Below are positions 36,082 through 44,729 of a stretch of DNA of 64,000 nt, piece by piece. Location of the stretch: NCBI RefSeq assembly GCF_023221595.1, contig NZ_CP096563.1, forward strand, positions 2,090,501 to 2,154,500. The letters are read 5' to 3'. The notes under the pieces are model-generated. The model saw nothing but the letters and a program-made list of their open reading frames with translations, did no database searches and was not told the origin of the DNA. This DNA is from Rhodococcus qingshengii JCM 15477 (GTDB lineage: Bacteria; Actinomycetota; Actinomycetes; Mycobacteriales; Mycobacteriaceae). The position numbers were made by a program, and so were the translations under genes. Within the stretch, counting starts at the first letter, position 1. Every line of letters starts with the position of its first letter.

Positions 36082-36125
36082 TGCGCTTATGTACTAAGAG
36101 TAGGTTACTATTGGTATATAGCGCA
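36082..36125. promoter_or_regulatory. Nested dyads in the TetR/flavoprotein gap
   Basis: Outer arms TGCGCT (36082-36087) and AGCGCA (36120-36125) enclose an inner near-palindrome ACTAAGAGTA-GGT-TACTATTGGT (36093-36115, 8 of 10 arm positions match). It occupies the space between the divergent genes where a TetR operator would be expected. Confidence 0.5.
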
Positions 36126-36137
36126 AGGAGGTGTCCG

Positions 36138-36713
36138 ATGGCACGTACGAGACTGTCGCGAGCCGGCAGGTACGAACAACTCGTGGAGGTGTCGTGGGCG
36201 TTGGTGCGAGATGAGGGTGCGGACGCGCTGACCCTTGGTCGGTTGGCTGAACGTGCCGGCGTTGCAAAGCCAGTTGTATACAGCCATTTCGCCTCTCGCG
36301 CCGCGTTGTTGGCAGCCCTCTTCAAGGAATTCGACGATCGTCAGACGGTGATGCTCGAGGAGTATCTCGATGCCGCGGATGAGTCTCTGAACGGACGCGC
36401 GAATGCCATCGCCGACTCCTACGTCGGATGTTCGCTGGCGCAGGGGCGTGAACTGTCGGGTGTGCTTGCAGCGCTAGAGGGTTCGCCCGAGCTGGAGCGG
36501 GTCAAGCGTGAATCGGAACACGCCTATTCCGAACGATGTCGGGAGGTGCTGACTCCCTTTGGTGCGGGCGGAGGACTTGCGCAACCTTCGATGACCGCAA
36601 TATTCGGTGCTGCAGAGGCACTCTCGCATGCGGCGGTAGCGGGAGCGCTCTCGCCCGACGATGCTCGAAGCGAACTTGCCGCACTGATAGTCGCGGTGGT
36701 CGGCCGGACCTGA
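36138..36713 (+). CDS. TetR-family regulator
   Basis: 191 residues from ATG 36138 after an excellent ribosome-binding site (AAGGAGGTG). The N-terminal helix-turn-helix is LTLGRLAERAGVAKPVVYSHFASRAALLAALF. The C-terminal ligand domain is variable. It probably represses the divergent quinone-reductase-like gene and itself through the dyads in the intergenic region. Confidence 0.9.
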   Translation: MARTRLSRAGRYEQLVEVSWALVRDEGADALTLGRLAERAGVAKPVVYSHFASRAALLAALFKEFDDRQTVMLEEYLDAADESLNGRANAIADSYVGCSLAQGRELSGVLAALEGSPELERVKRESEHAYSERCREVLTPFGAGGGLAQPSMTAIFGAAEALSHAAVAGALSPDDARSELAALIVAVVGRT

Positions 36714-36715
36714 GG

Positions 36716-37639
36716 TCACCGGTTATCTTGGTGCCCATCCAATTCGACGCGCTCACGCATGGATTCGGATATCGCTGTCAGAGTTCTGACGAACGCGTCG
36801 ATCGCGGGAGCAAGTGGAGGTTTGCCGTAGGTTGCGACGGAGACAGTGCGTCGCTCGCCGGGAATGCGGTGTGCGCGGATACTCGGGTTCTGATGTGCCT
36901 GGAGGGCGAGGGCCGGAAGGGTGCTTACCCCGCTTCCGGAGGCGACCAGGGCTTGGACGGCGACGTAGTCGTCGGTCTCGAACTCGATCCGCGGATTGAA
37001 TCCAGCTCGATTGCAAGCGGTGAGGAGGTGGGCTCGGCAGCTCGGGCAACCGGCAATCCAGGTCTCACCGGCGTAGTCCGTGATCTCGTTGGCGGCATCT
37101 GCATTCCGCGTAGAGGTGATCAGGTACAACGGATCTTCCAGCAAAGTCGTCTGCGCGACATGCTTGAGCCCGACTTCAGGGGTGTCCTCGTGCGCGAAGA
37201 CAACAGCTACGTCGACATCGTTGTTACGAAGCAGTGCAAGTGCTTTGGGTGGTTCTGCATCAACGAGGCTGATGGACACATCGGGGTACTGGGACGTGAA
37301 CGCTGCCATCGCCTGCGGAATCAAACTCGCCAGGGCTGACGGGAATGCGGCCAGTCGTACCCGCCCGGCCCTCAGTCCTGCGTACGTCTGGACTTCGGCT
37401 ACCGCTGCGTCGACGTGGCCGAGGATCTCGGTGGCTCGCCGAACCAGCACTGCGCCGGCGTCCGTCAGGCGCAGTCCACGACCCGCTCTCTGGAACAGTG
37501 GAACCCCGACTTCCGATTCGAGCTGTCGAAGGTGGTGACTGATGGAGGGCTGCGCGTAACCGAGAGAATCGGCGGCGGCTGTCACCGACCCTTCCTGTGC
37601 AACAGCGACCAGGACCCTCAGCCGAATTAGATCGAGCAT
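36716..37639 (-). CDS. LysR-family regulator
   Basis: 307 residues from ATG 37639, at the start of the helix-turn-helix domain (LIRLRVLVAVAQEGSVTAAADSLGYAQPSISHHLRQLE). The effector domain has the usual two Rossmann-like lobes. It is divergent from the dehydratase and N-acyl-D-amino-acid deacylase genes, so it likely controls their use, with an amino-acid-type inducer. A CGAAAAC-AC-GTTTTGG near-palindrome lies in the gap. Confidence 0.9.
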   Translation of the reverse strand: MLDLIRLRVLVAVAQEGSVTAAADSLGYAQPSISHHLRQLESEVGVPLFQRAGRGLRLTDAGAVLVRRATEILGHVDAAVAEVQTYAGLRAGRVRLAAFPSALASLIPQAMAAFTSQYPDVSISLVDAEPPKALALLRNNDVDVAVVFAHEDTPEVGLKHVAQTTLLEDPLYLITSTRNADAANEITDYAGETWIAGCPSCRAHLLTACNRAGFNPRIEFETDDYVAVQALVASGSGVSTLPALALQAHQNPSIRAHRIPGERRTVSVATYGKPPLAPAIDAFVRTLTAISESMRERVELDGHQDNR

Positions 37640-37671
37640 GCCAAAATCATAGAAGATTTCGATGCTTTGGA

Positions 37672-37687
37672 CGAAAACACGTTTTGG
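37672..37687. promoter_or_regulatory. Candidate LysR operator
   Basis: CGAAAAC-AC-GTTTTGG is a near-perfect palindrome (one mismatched pair) 33 bases upstream of the LysR gene and 34 bases before the dehydratase start. LysR regulators commonly bind such dyads in divergent gaps. Confidence 0.4.
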
Positions 37688-37720
37688 ATCTATGAATCGG
37701 TGTTTGGCAGGGTGAATCAC

Positions 37721-38710
37721 ATGGCACCGGCATCTGATCTCACGGCATCAAACCAGCTACATCCACCCGTATGGGCAGACATCGAGCGTGCCAGTCAGGT
37801 CGTCCGTCGGCATCTACCGGTCACGCCCCTGATATCGCACCCGACCTTGGGTGCGGGCTCGTGCAGCCAATTGTTCGTCAAACACGAGAACGTGCACCCC
37901 ACGGGTGCGTTCAAGGTTCGCGGCGGACTGAACCTGGTGGCAGGACTGGATGAGGCGACGCGGGCGCGGGGGATTGTCGGCTACTCGACCGGAAACCATG
38001 CTCAATCCTTGGCGTATGCCGCGGCGGGTGCGGGCGTGCGGTGTGTGATCGTCATGCCGGTTGGGGCAAATCCAGTCAAGGCTCACGCTGTCCGCATGCT
38101 CGGAGCCGAGCTCATCGAGCACGGTGTGAACTTCGACGAGGCACGTGCTCATGCCGATTTCATCAGCGAACGTGACGGCCTGCGTCTCGTGAGCGCCGCC
38201 AATGAGCCGGCAATCCTCGCCGGTGTTGCAACGGCCTACGTCGAACTCCTCGAACAACAACCTGATCTGGACGCGGTGGTGGTCCCAGTCGGTGGCGGCA
38301 GCGGTGCGGCGGCGGCGTGTCTCGTCGCCAGTGCGCTTGCACCGCACCTCGAGGTGTTCGCAGTGCAGTCTGAGGCCGCACGAGCCGCACATGACTCGTG
38401 GAGTTCCGGCACGTGCGTCGAGCGCTCGAACACCACCCGTGTCGAAGGGCTTGCGACCGGTGCCGGGTTCGCACTCACTCAACGTGTCTTGCGTGAACGC
38501 CTCGGGGGATTCCTGCTCGTCACGGACGATGACATCACCCTCGCGCAGCGGGCGTTGCTCTACGACGCTCACACTTTGAGCGAAGGCGCCGGTGCGGCCG
38601 CACTTGCTGCGGTCTATGCGCATCCGAACACCTTCGCTGGCAAGCGCGTTGCTGTTGTCTGCACGGGCGCCAATGCCTCCGAGAATGAGATCCGCGGGGT
38701 CGTCGGCTGA
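37721..38710 (+). CDS. PLP-dependent threonine/serine dehydratase-like enzyme
   Basis: 329 residues from ATG 37721, which has AGGGTG upstream; an in-frame start at 37667 is less likely. A fold-type II PLP enzyme: lysine in HPTGAFKVRGGLN (Schiff base), glycine loop VPVGGGSGAAAA for the phosphate, and IVGYSTGNHAQSLAYAA. It has no ACT regulatory domain, so it resembles catabolic dehydratases and serine racemases. It may deaminate hydroxy amino acids, possibly those freed by the D-aminoacylase encoded next. The substrate and its stereochemistry are not evident. Confidence 0.87.
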   Translation: MAPASDLTASNQLHPPVWADIERASQVVRRHLPVTPLISHPTLGAGSCSQLFVKHENVHPTGAFKVRGGLNLVAGLDEATRARGIVGYSTGNHAQSLAYAAAGAGVRCVIVMPVGANPVKAHAVRMLGAELIEHGVNFDEARAHADFISERDGLRLVSAANEPAILAGVATAYVELLEQQPDLDAVVVPVGGGSGAAAACLVASALAPHLEVFAVQSEAARAAHDSWSSGTCVERSNTTRVEGLATGAGFALTQRVLRERLGGFLLVTDDDITLAQRALLYDAHTLSEGAGAAALAAVYAHPNTFAGKRVAVVCTGANASENEIRGVVG

Positions 38711-38863
38711 CCGATGGCATGATCGGAACCATGGGCCAGTTTGGTAGGGCGGCACCAATTTTGCATCGCGTATGTGTGTCTGGAACAAGATTTCGCTTCC
38801 ACGATTCAGCAAAGTGAACAGGGTCGCATCTCGCGACAGCAAGGCCACCGTGGAGGAGACGTG

Positions 38864-40489
38864 ATGCTGCCGACAATCGTCGTTCGGGACGGGACTGTGC
38901 TCGATGGTAGAGGGAGCCCGCCCAGGAAAGCGGATGTTGCGATCTCCGGTGACACGATCGTGGAAGTCGGAACGATCGGTGCTGTGCCGGGGGCGATCGA
39001 CATCGATGCTCGCGGTTGCATGGTGGCTCCCGGTTTTGTGAATGTGCTCAGCCATAGTTACCTCACGCTGCAGCAAGACCCACGAGGATTGTCGGACTTG
39101 TATCAGGGGGTCACAACCCAGGTCTTCGGTGAAGGCGTGTCTCTCGGACCGGTCACGGGTTCGATGACTCCGGCGATGCTCGGATTGGGCGCGATTCCAA
39201 CTGGGGTGCAATCACATTGGCCGAGGTTGCATGATTTTCTCGAATCCTTGGAGACGAACGGCGTCGGTTTCAACGTGGCGAGCTTCGTCGGCGCGGCGAA
39301 TCTGCGCATGGTGGTTGCGGGTGTGGACAATCGCCTGTTGAGTGAACAAGAGCTGGCCGAAGCGTGTGCCCTGCTCGACGAGGAGCTTGAAAATGGAGCT
39401 CTCGGAGTGGGTTCGGCTCTGATCTATCCACCCGGAAGCTATGCGGATTCCGGCGAGTTGCGAGCATTTTCGCAGGTGCTCGCCAGACACGATGCCGTCC
39501 ATATCTGCCATCTCCGAAGCGAAGGGCAGAGGTTTCTCGAAAGCATCGAGGAACTGGTCGATATCGCTCGAACGACAGGAGCGCGCGGGGAGATCTACCA
39601 CCTCAAGGTTGCTGGTAAGTCGCACTGGCACAAAATGTCCGAGGCCTTGCAATTGGTTGAGTCGGCTCGCGAGGACGGTGTGCGAATCACCGCGGACGTA
39701 TATCCGTACGAGGCGGGGAACACGCTGCTCAGTGCCGCGTTGCCACCGGAGTTTCGGTGTCGTGACACGACGGTCGGGCGCACGCACCTGAACTCGACCG
39801 GTGTCCGAGAGCAGATCCGCGAGAGGATCCATCGTGAGGACGAGGACTGGGAGAATCTCTACGCTGCGTCCGGAGGCGCCGATGGGGTGACGATCTTGTC
39901 CGAGGTACCGGCACTCGGGATCCGAGCGGGGGAAGCTCTGGGATCTATTGCTCGGAGGATGGGGCATCACGACCCGGTAGACACCATACTGGCTGTTCTC
40001 GACGCTCTCCCCACAGCCGAGGCTGCCTATTTCATTGCGTCGGAGGACAACACGCGAACTGCCTTCGAGCGTCCCTGGGTTTCGGTTGGTTCCGATGCCG
40101 ATGCTCAAAGCACGGAGACCCTTTTCGCGGGGCAACCCGTCCACCCCCGTTCATTCGGAACTTTCGCCCGTATTCTGAGCCGCTACACCCGCGGCATTGG
40201 CGGGCAATCAGTCGAGGAATGCGTTCGCCGAATGACCAGCCTTCCTGCTGAAAACTTCGGTTTGGCGAAGCGGGGCTACATTGCGCCAGGGGGATACGCC
40301 GATCTGGCGATCTTCGACCCCTCGCAGGTAGAGGATCTCGCGACATACGACAACCCAAGAGTGTATGCGACCGGAATGCGGCACGTTGTGGTCAATGGGC
40401 AACCGGCACTGTCGGACGGGGTGCCGACGGGGATGCTTGCAGGGCGCGCACTTCGGCGCTCGCGCAACGGGTTCGATGCAGTGAGGTGA
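38864..40489 (+). CDS. N-acyl-D-amino-acid deacylase family amidohydrolase
   Basis: 541 residues from ATG 38864 with GGAGGAG upstream. The sequence follows D-aminoacylases (LPTIVVRDGTVLDGRGSPPRKADVAISGDTIVEVG ... GVTTQVFGEGVSLGP ... GSDADA). The usual metal motif D-x-H-x-H after PGFI is replaced by PGFVNVLSHSYLTLQ, so one ligand is changed. Such proteins hydrolyse N-acyl-D-amino acids, or related amides, to fatty acid and D-amino acid. It lies 153 bases after the dehydratase gene and is followed by a convergent MFS transporter; together they look like an uptake and degradation set. Confidence 0.85.
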   Translation: MLPTIVVRDGTVLDGRGSPPRKADVAISGDTIVEVGTIGAVPGAIDIDARGCMVAPGFVNVLSHSYLTLQQDPRGLSDLYQGVTTQVFGEGVSLGPVTGSMTPAMLGLGAIPTGVQSHWPRLHDFLESLETNGVGFNVASFVGAANLRMVVAGVDNRLLSEQELAEACALLDEELENGALGVGSALIYPPGSYADSGELRAFSQVLARHDAVHICHLRSEGQRFLESIEELVDIARTTGARGEIYHLKVAGKSHWHKMSEALQLVESAREDGVRITADVYPYEAGNTLLSAALPPEFRCRDTTVGRTHLNSTGVREQIRERIHREDEDWENLYAASGGADGVTILSEVPALGIRAGEALGSIARRMGHHDPVDTILAVLDALPTAEAAYFIASEDNTRTAFERPWVSVGSDADAQSTETLFAGQPVHPRSFGTFARILSRYTRGIGGQSVEECVRRMTSLPAENFGLAKRGYIAPGGYADLAIFDPSQVEDLATYDNPRVYATGMRHVVVNGQPALSDGVPTGMLAGRALRRSRNGFDAVR

Positions 40490-40517
40490 CGAGCTGGCAC
40501 CGGGGTCAGCTCCGGAT

Positions 40518-40566
40518 CGGCGAAGCGGCCACTGCCGGGAACGACCCTTCAGCGGCCACTTCGCCG
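40518..40566. terminator. Bidirectional terminator between deacylase and MFS genes
   Basis: CGGCGAAGCGGCC (40518-40530) pairs with GGCCACTTCGCCG (40554-40566), with a single mismatch or G-T pair, between convergent genes. Confidence 0.6.
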
Positions 40567-40582
40567 GACCACGTGAGAGCCC

Positions 40583-41866
40583 TCAGAATTTCGCCGGGGT
40601 TTGCGGAACGATCATGGCCACCAGAGCCGCCGCAGCCGTCGCGCCGACCAGGACTCCGAACGCGGCCATGTACGAGAACTGGTCCACCATCCATCCCATC
40701 ACGAGGGGGGTGATGAAACCGGCGAGCTGTCCACAACCGTTGATCAAACCCATTCCGGAACCGAGGAATTCGGCAGGCAATGCCCGCAACGGGAGGGCGA
40801 AGATCGACATCGAGCACAGTCCGCTGACGCCCATCGCGAGGGTTTGATAGAACGTGAACATCGCGACGGTATCGGTGGTAGTCATCAAGAACAGCAGAAT
40901 GGCGGAGGTGGCCATGCACGGAACGAGCAGAATGCGCGCGCTGTCGTGAAAGTACTTGTCCACCAGACGTCCACCGACGACGATGGCCAATGCCGTGACG
41001 ATGAACGGGATCGCCGCGAAGATTCCCGTATCGATCAGCGAGAGCCCCTTTTCGTTGAGGAGGTAGCTCGGCACCCAGGTCAACAGCCCATATCCGGCCA
41101 TGTTAGCCAGGCAGAACAGAAGTGCGAACTTCCAGACCGAAACGGACTTGAATACCGCGGCGCGTGAGTGTTCACTGGCGAGCGGTTGCAGTGCGGCCTC
41201 CGGATCTTCCGTGATCTCTGTGTCCAACGGCGCCGGGAGCACCAACCAGACGACTGTGCCGATCACGGCGCCGACTATGGCCACCAGCCAAAATGCGTCC
41301 CGCCAACCGACGGCCATGAGAACTGGGGCGATGATCAATGGTGCGATGCCGGGGCCCAGGTTGTTTGCACCGATCATGAAGCCCATGGCCGTGGCGCGAG
41401 TTTTCGGACGGGTTCGCTCAGCCAGAGCTTTGAACGACGCTGCTGGGAAGAGACCCTGGCTGAGCCCGAACATCGCACGCATGACCATCAGCGAGACGAG
41501 TCCCCAGGCGAATCCTGTCAGTGCGGTGAACACCGACCACAGGATCAACGCAACGATCAACAGTGGCCGGGGTCCGAATCGGTCGGCCAGCATGCCGCCG
41601 GGGACCTGCCCGAGCATGTAAAAGATGGCGAAGATCGACACGACTCCGCCCAATTGCGTATTACTGAGGGAGAATTCGTCTCCGATCATCGGCAGTGCAA
41701 GCCCGATCATCACGCGATCTATCATGTCGATCATCCAGATCGTACTGAGCAGCCCAACAGTCATAGTCGTTGTTCGACGAATTGACTTGTTGTCCAATAT
41801 GTTTTGTATCGACTTGCCGCCGCTATGCGAGGGTTCCTCAACTGTGGCGCGTTCCGACTTCATCAT
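40583..41866 (-). CDS. MFS transporter, anion:cation symporter-like
   Basis: 427 residues, 12 predicted helices. TTTMTVGLLSTIWMIDMIDRVMIGLALPMIGDEFSLSNTQLG followed by GGMLADRFGPRPLL recalls the ACS/D-galactonate-type permeases that import organic anions. The start may be 41866 or 41863 (Met-Met). It is convergent with the deacylase gene and is likely the uptake system for the acylated amino acid or a derived carboxylate, by context only. Confidence 0.85.
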   Translation of the reverse strand: MMKSERATVEEPSHSGGKSIQNILDNKSIRRTTTMTVGLLSTIWMIDMIDRVMIGLALPMIGDEFSLSNTQLGGVVSIFAIFYMLGQVPGGMLADRFGPRPLLIVALILWSVFTALTGFAWGLVSLMVMRAMFGLSQGLFPAASFKALAERTRPKTRATAMGFMIGANNLGPGIAPLIIAPVLMAVGWRDAFWLVAIVGAVIGTVVWLVLPAPLDTEITEDPEAALQPLASEHSRAAVFKSVSVWKFALLFCLANMAGYGLLTWVPSYLLNEKGLSLIDTGIFAAIPFIVTALAIVVGGRLVDKYFHDSARILLVPCMATSAILLFLMTTTDTVAMFTFYQTLAMGVSGLCSMSIFALPLRALPAEFLGSGMGLINGCGQLAGFITPLVMGWMVDQFSYMAAFGVLVGATAAAALVAMIVPQTPAKF

Positions 41867-41974
41867 GCCTCCTGAATTGCGTTGTGCCGCATGGACTGAT
41901 GAAGTGTGGCAGCGGACACGTAGGCCGCATTGGTCCGTTCGGCCAATAACCGACCGAATGTTTCGTCGGGCGGT

Positions 41975-42010
41975 ACAGCGTCACTCGGGTGAGATTCCGG
42001 GTGACGCTGT
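41975..42010 (-). terminator. Hairpin after the first serine-hydrolase gene
   Basis: ACAGCGTCAC (41975-41984) and GTGACGCTGT (42001-42010) are perfect 10-bp arms around 16 bases, 10 bases beyond the stop of the minus-strand gene. Confidence 0.6.
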
Positions 42011-42020
42011 CACCAGAGCT

Positions 42021-43217
42021 TTAACTGCACAAAGCTCTGTCCACGGTGTCTACGACGTGTTGCGTGGCGGACGCAGTCGTGGGAAGAGCAGTCACCGCAA
42101 GGTTTACGGCGCGCCCGTTGTCGGTGATGCCGCCGCGGGTCTCGTAACCGACTATGTCGCCGCCATGGCCCCAGTAGACCCCGCCGCACGAGAGAGTCCT
42201 GCTGGTGAGGCCGAGGCCGTACTCGAGTCCGGTGGGCCCGCCGACGTGGACGGTGGTACGCATCTGGTCGAGTTCGGCTGCGGGGAGCAGTCGTCCGTCG
42301 AGTAGCGCGTAGAGGAACTGGTTGAGGTCCGAGGTGGTGGAGATCAGCTGCCCTGCGGCCCATCCCCACGACGGGTCCATCTCTGTGACGTCACTCAGTG
42401 GGCTGTCTGGTGCGGTGCGGTGGTATCCCTTGGGATGGGGACCCCGGATGGTCATGTCTCCCGGGGATGGGAAGTAGGTGTCGCGCAGGCCGATCGGCGC
42501 GAAGATACGTCGATTCATCTCCTCGGCGAGGGGGCGGCCGGTAACCTTCTGTACGAGTAGGCCGGCCAGAATGTAGTTGGTGTTGCTGTACCCCCAACTC
42601 GTTCCGGGCGGTGCGTCGGCGGGGTGTTGGAACGCGACGTCGAGCAAATCGTGGGGGTCGGCGTAGCGGTATCTGATCTCTTCGTCATTGACGTGTATTC
42701 CGTAATCGGGGAGTCCGCTGGTGTGTTGGAGGAGTTGGCGGATGGTGATGTTGTGGCCGTCGATCCCGTCTCCGCGGACGAGTCCGGGTAGGTAGGTCTC
42801 GATGGGGGTGTCGAGTTCGATCTTTCCTTCGGCGACCAGTTGCAGGACCACTACTGCGGTGAAGGTTTTGGTGTTGCTGCCGATTCGTATCTGGCCGTTG
42901 GGGGGTACCTCTGATCCGGTGGTCAGGTCACCGACTCCTGCGGTGTAGTTGTGGGAGTTGCCGTTTCGGTCTTGGATGCTTGCGAGGGCGGCGGGTAGTC
43001 CGTCCTCGCTCACCAGCGCGTCGAGGGAGCGTTGAACCGCGTCGGACTCGGTGGAGGAAGAACCGACGGTATCGGGACTGAGGGCGGATGACGGCGAGCA
43101 GGACGCCAGCGTCATGGCACCGAGGGCCGCCGCGGCAACGACCGAAAAGGTCCGGTGCCGTTTGCGGTCCTGCCGGCGATCTGAGGAAGGGAAGCCCTTT
43201 CGAATATTGTTACGCAT
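42021..43217 (-). CDS. Beta-lactamase-fold serine hydrolase lipoprotein (copy 1)
   Basis: 398 residues from ATG 43217, with AGGAG upstream. A basic start precedes the lipobox TLASC. The serine beta-lactamase/class C fold has SNTK as S-x-x-K (in RIGSNTKTFTA), YSN in WGYSNTNYILA and HGG in WGHGGDIVG. Substrates may be D-Ala-D-Ala stem peptides, esters or amides; this group includes DD-carboxypeptidases, esterases and EstB-like enzymes. Copy 3 (44730-45899) is similar, with a stretch of 309 identical bases. It is part of a three-gene array beside a two-component system. Confidence 0.88.
   Translation of the reverse strand: MRNNIRKGFPSSDRRQDRKRHRTFSVVAAAALGAMTLASCSPSSALSPDTVGSSSTESDAVQRSLDALVSEDGLPAALASIQDRNGNSHNYTAGVGDLTTGSEVPPNGQIRIGSNTKTFTAVVVLQLVAEGKIELDTPIETYLPGLVRGDGIDGHNITIRQLLQHTSGLPDYGIHVNDEEIRYRYADPHDLLDVAFQHPADAPPGTSWGYSNTNYILAGLLVQKVTGRPLAEEMNRRIFAPIGLRDTYFPSPGDMTIRGPHPKGYHRTAPDSPLSDVTEMDPSWGWAAGQLISTTSDLNQFLYALLDGRLLPAAELDQMRTTVHVGGPTGLEYGLGLTSRTLSCGGVYWGHGGDIVGYETRGGITDNGRAVNLAVTALPTTASATQHVVDTVDRALCS
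42708..43016. repeat. 309-bp tract identical to 45414-45722
   Basis: I compared the two strings base by base and found no difference over 309 positions, while the flanking parts of the two genes are only about 80-92 percent alike. The tract covers the SNTK active-site region through the QLLQHTSGLP motif. Confidence 0.9.
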
Positions 43218-43316
43218 CAGTAGAACTCCTGAGGATTGGTAGGTTCGGGACATCGTTCGCTCGGGAAGAATTGTTGTTCGATGTTGCGTGCGAAGTCGTG
43301 CACGAACATGTTTCCT

Positions 43317-44501
43317 TCACTTCTCGCACATCGCTGCGTCGACAACTCGCTGTGCTGCTACGAAGGCGTCCTCGCTCATCGGGATGTGATTGAGGGTGAG
43401 AGTCACAGCGCGTCCTGTGGTATCGACTCCGCCCGAGGTGCCGAAGCCGGGAATTCCGCCGCCGTGACCCCAGATCTCCTTCCCGCAGGAGCTGTTCACG
43501 CGGACTAGTCCGAGTCCGTAGCTGTCCTGCGGGCTCCTGTCGAACGGCACGGTGTGTCTCATCTCGGCGAGCCTGTCATTCGAGACGAGATCGCCGCGTA
43601 GCAAAGCCGTGAAGAAAGTGTTGAGGTCGGCGCCCGTTGCGACCATCGCACCTGCGGTGTCGGCCCACGACACGTCGCCATCGGTGACATCGACCTGAAT
43701 GCCGTCAATCGGGTGATAGCCCTGTGCATGAGAACCGCGGATCTGTGTCTCGCGGGAGGCGGGAAAATAGGTGTCCATCAGTCCGAGCGGATCGATTATG
43801 CGGGTGGTGATCTCCTGCGCGGCAGGGCGTCCTGTGACCTTCTCGATGAGCATCCCGAGCAGAATGTAGTTCGTGTTCGAATAGACAGCCTTGTCTTTGG
43901 CTGCCGGGCCGGGTGGAAGAGACATCGCGATATCGACCAGTTCAGTGGGGGAGAAGTGCTCCGGTGGTTGTGCGCTTGTCCCCACCAGCAGCTGGCCGGG
44001 CTTGATGTCTTCCGGCCGTGCTCCGCCGGCGGCGAGGTAGTCCGTCAGTCCACTGGTGTGCTGCAAGAGATCTCGAATGGTGACTCGGTTGCCGTCGTTC
44101 CCGTTGCCTACGACCGTTCCGGGCAGGTAGTGCTCGATGCTCATATCGAGGTCGAGCAGTCCGTCGTCGACGAGTTGCATGACGACGGTCGAGACGAAGG
44201 CCTTTGTGTTGCTGCCGATTCGGACCCGCGCATCATCGGGGATAGGCTCGCCGGTGGCGGTGTTTCCCATTCCTGCACGAATGATGCGAGTGCCCCGCGA
44301 CGGGTCGGAGATCACGAGTTGTGCGCCGGGGATCCCCTGCTCGATGACGCCGTCGAGCGCCTGTTGCACGGCAGCGTCGCTTTGCCGAGTGGAATCAGTG
44401 GAGTCAGTGGTGTCACCACATCCGCTCACGCCCAATATGAGGGCTGCAGCGGTGACTGCCGGAAGCACGGTGAGCAGGGGGCGACGTCGAAGGGTGGTCA
44501 T
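43317..44501 (-). CDS. Beta-lactamase-fold serine hydrolase lipoprotein (copy 2)
   Basis: 394 residues from ATG 44501. Signal peptide with lipobox GVSGC. Catalytic motifs RIGSNTKAFVS (S-x-x-K), VYSNTNYILL (Y-x-N) and IWGHGGGIPG (HGG) are intact. It is clearly related to its neighbours but has a different N-terminal spacer (DTTDSTDSTRQSD) and an insertion before the Y-x-N motif (LAAGGARPEDIKPGQLL). It does not share the identical tract. Role as in copy 1: probably extracytoplasmic hydrolysis of a D-amino-acid peptide or ester. Confidence 0.87.
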   Translation of the reverse strand: MTTLRRRPLLTVLPAVTAAALILGVSGCGDTTDSTDSTRQSDAAVQQALDGVIEQGIPGAQLVISDPSRGTRIIRAGMGNTATGEPIPDDARVRIGSNTKAFVSTVVMQLVDDGLLDLDMSIEHYLPGTVVGNGNDGNRVTIRDLLQHTSGLTDYLAAGGARPEDIKPGQLLVGTSAQPPEHFSPTELVDIAMSLPPGPAAKDKAVYSNTNYILLGMLIEKVTGRPAAQEITTRIIDPLGLMDTYFPASRETQIRGSHAQGYHPIDGIQVDVTDGDVSWADTAGAMVATGADLNTFFTALLRGDLVSNDRLAEMRHTVPFDRSPQDSYGLGLVRVNSSCGKEIWGHGGGIPGFGTSGGVDTTGRAVTLTLNHIPMSEDAFVAAQRVVDAAMCEK

Positions 44502-44729
44502 TGGTTGTGGTCTCCTGTTCGTCGAATCTCGTGGTGAGTTCCACATGCAGAGAACAGTATTGACGTGCGTACGCGTCCTCCATGGTGCGAAGTGCAGTCT
44601 CTCGGTGGTGCGTGCCGGAGCGTACGGGGTGTAGCTGGCTGCACCTCGGAGTCCGGCGTCTCGCGGCCGATACTGTCGGTTTGACGAGCTATTTCGGAGT
44701 AGGCGGCCTTTGGTGATTGACAGGAGGCC

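Noticed and set aside
37814..39211. A 465-codon frame opposite the dehydratase and deacylase genes
   Set aside because: Antisense shadow spanning two well-supported genes; it has no family pattern.
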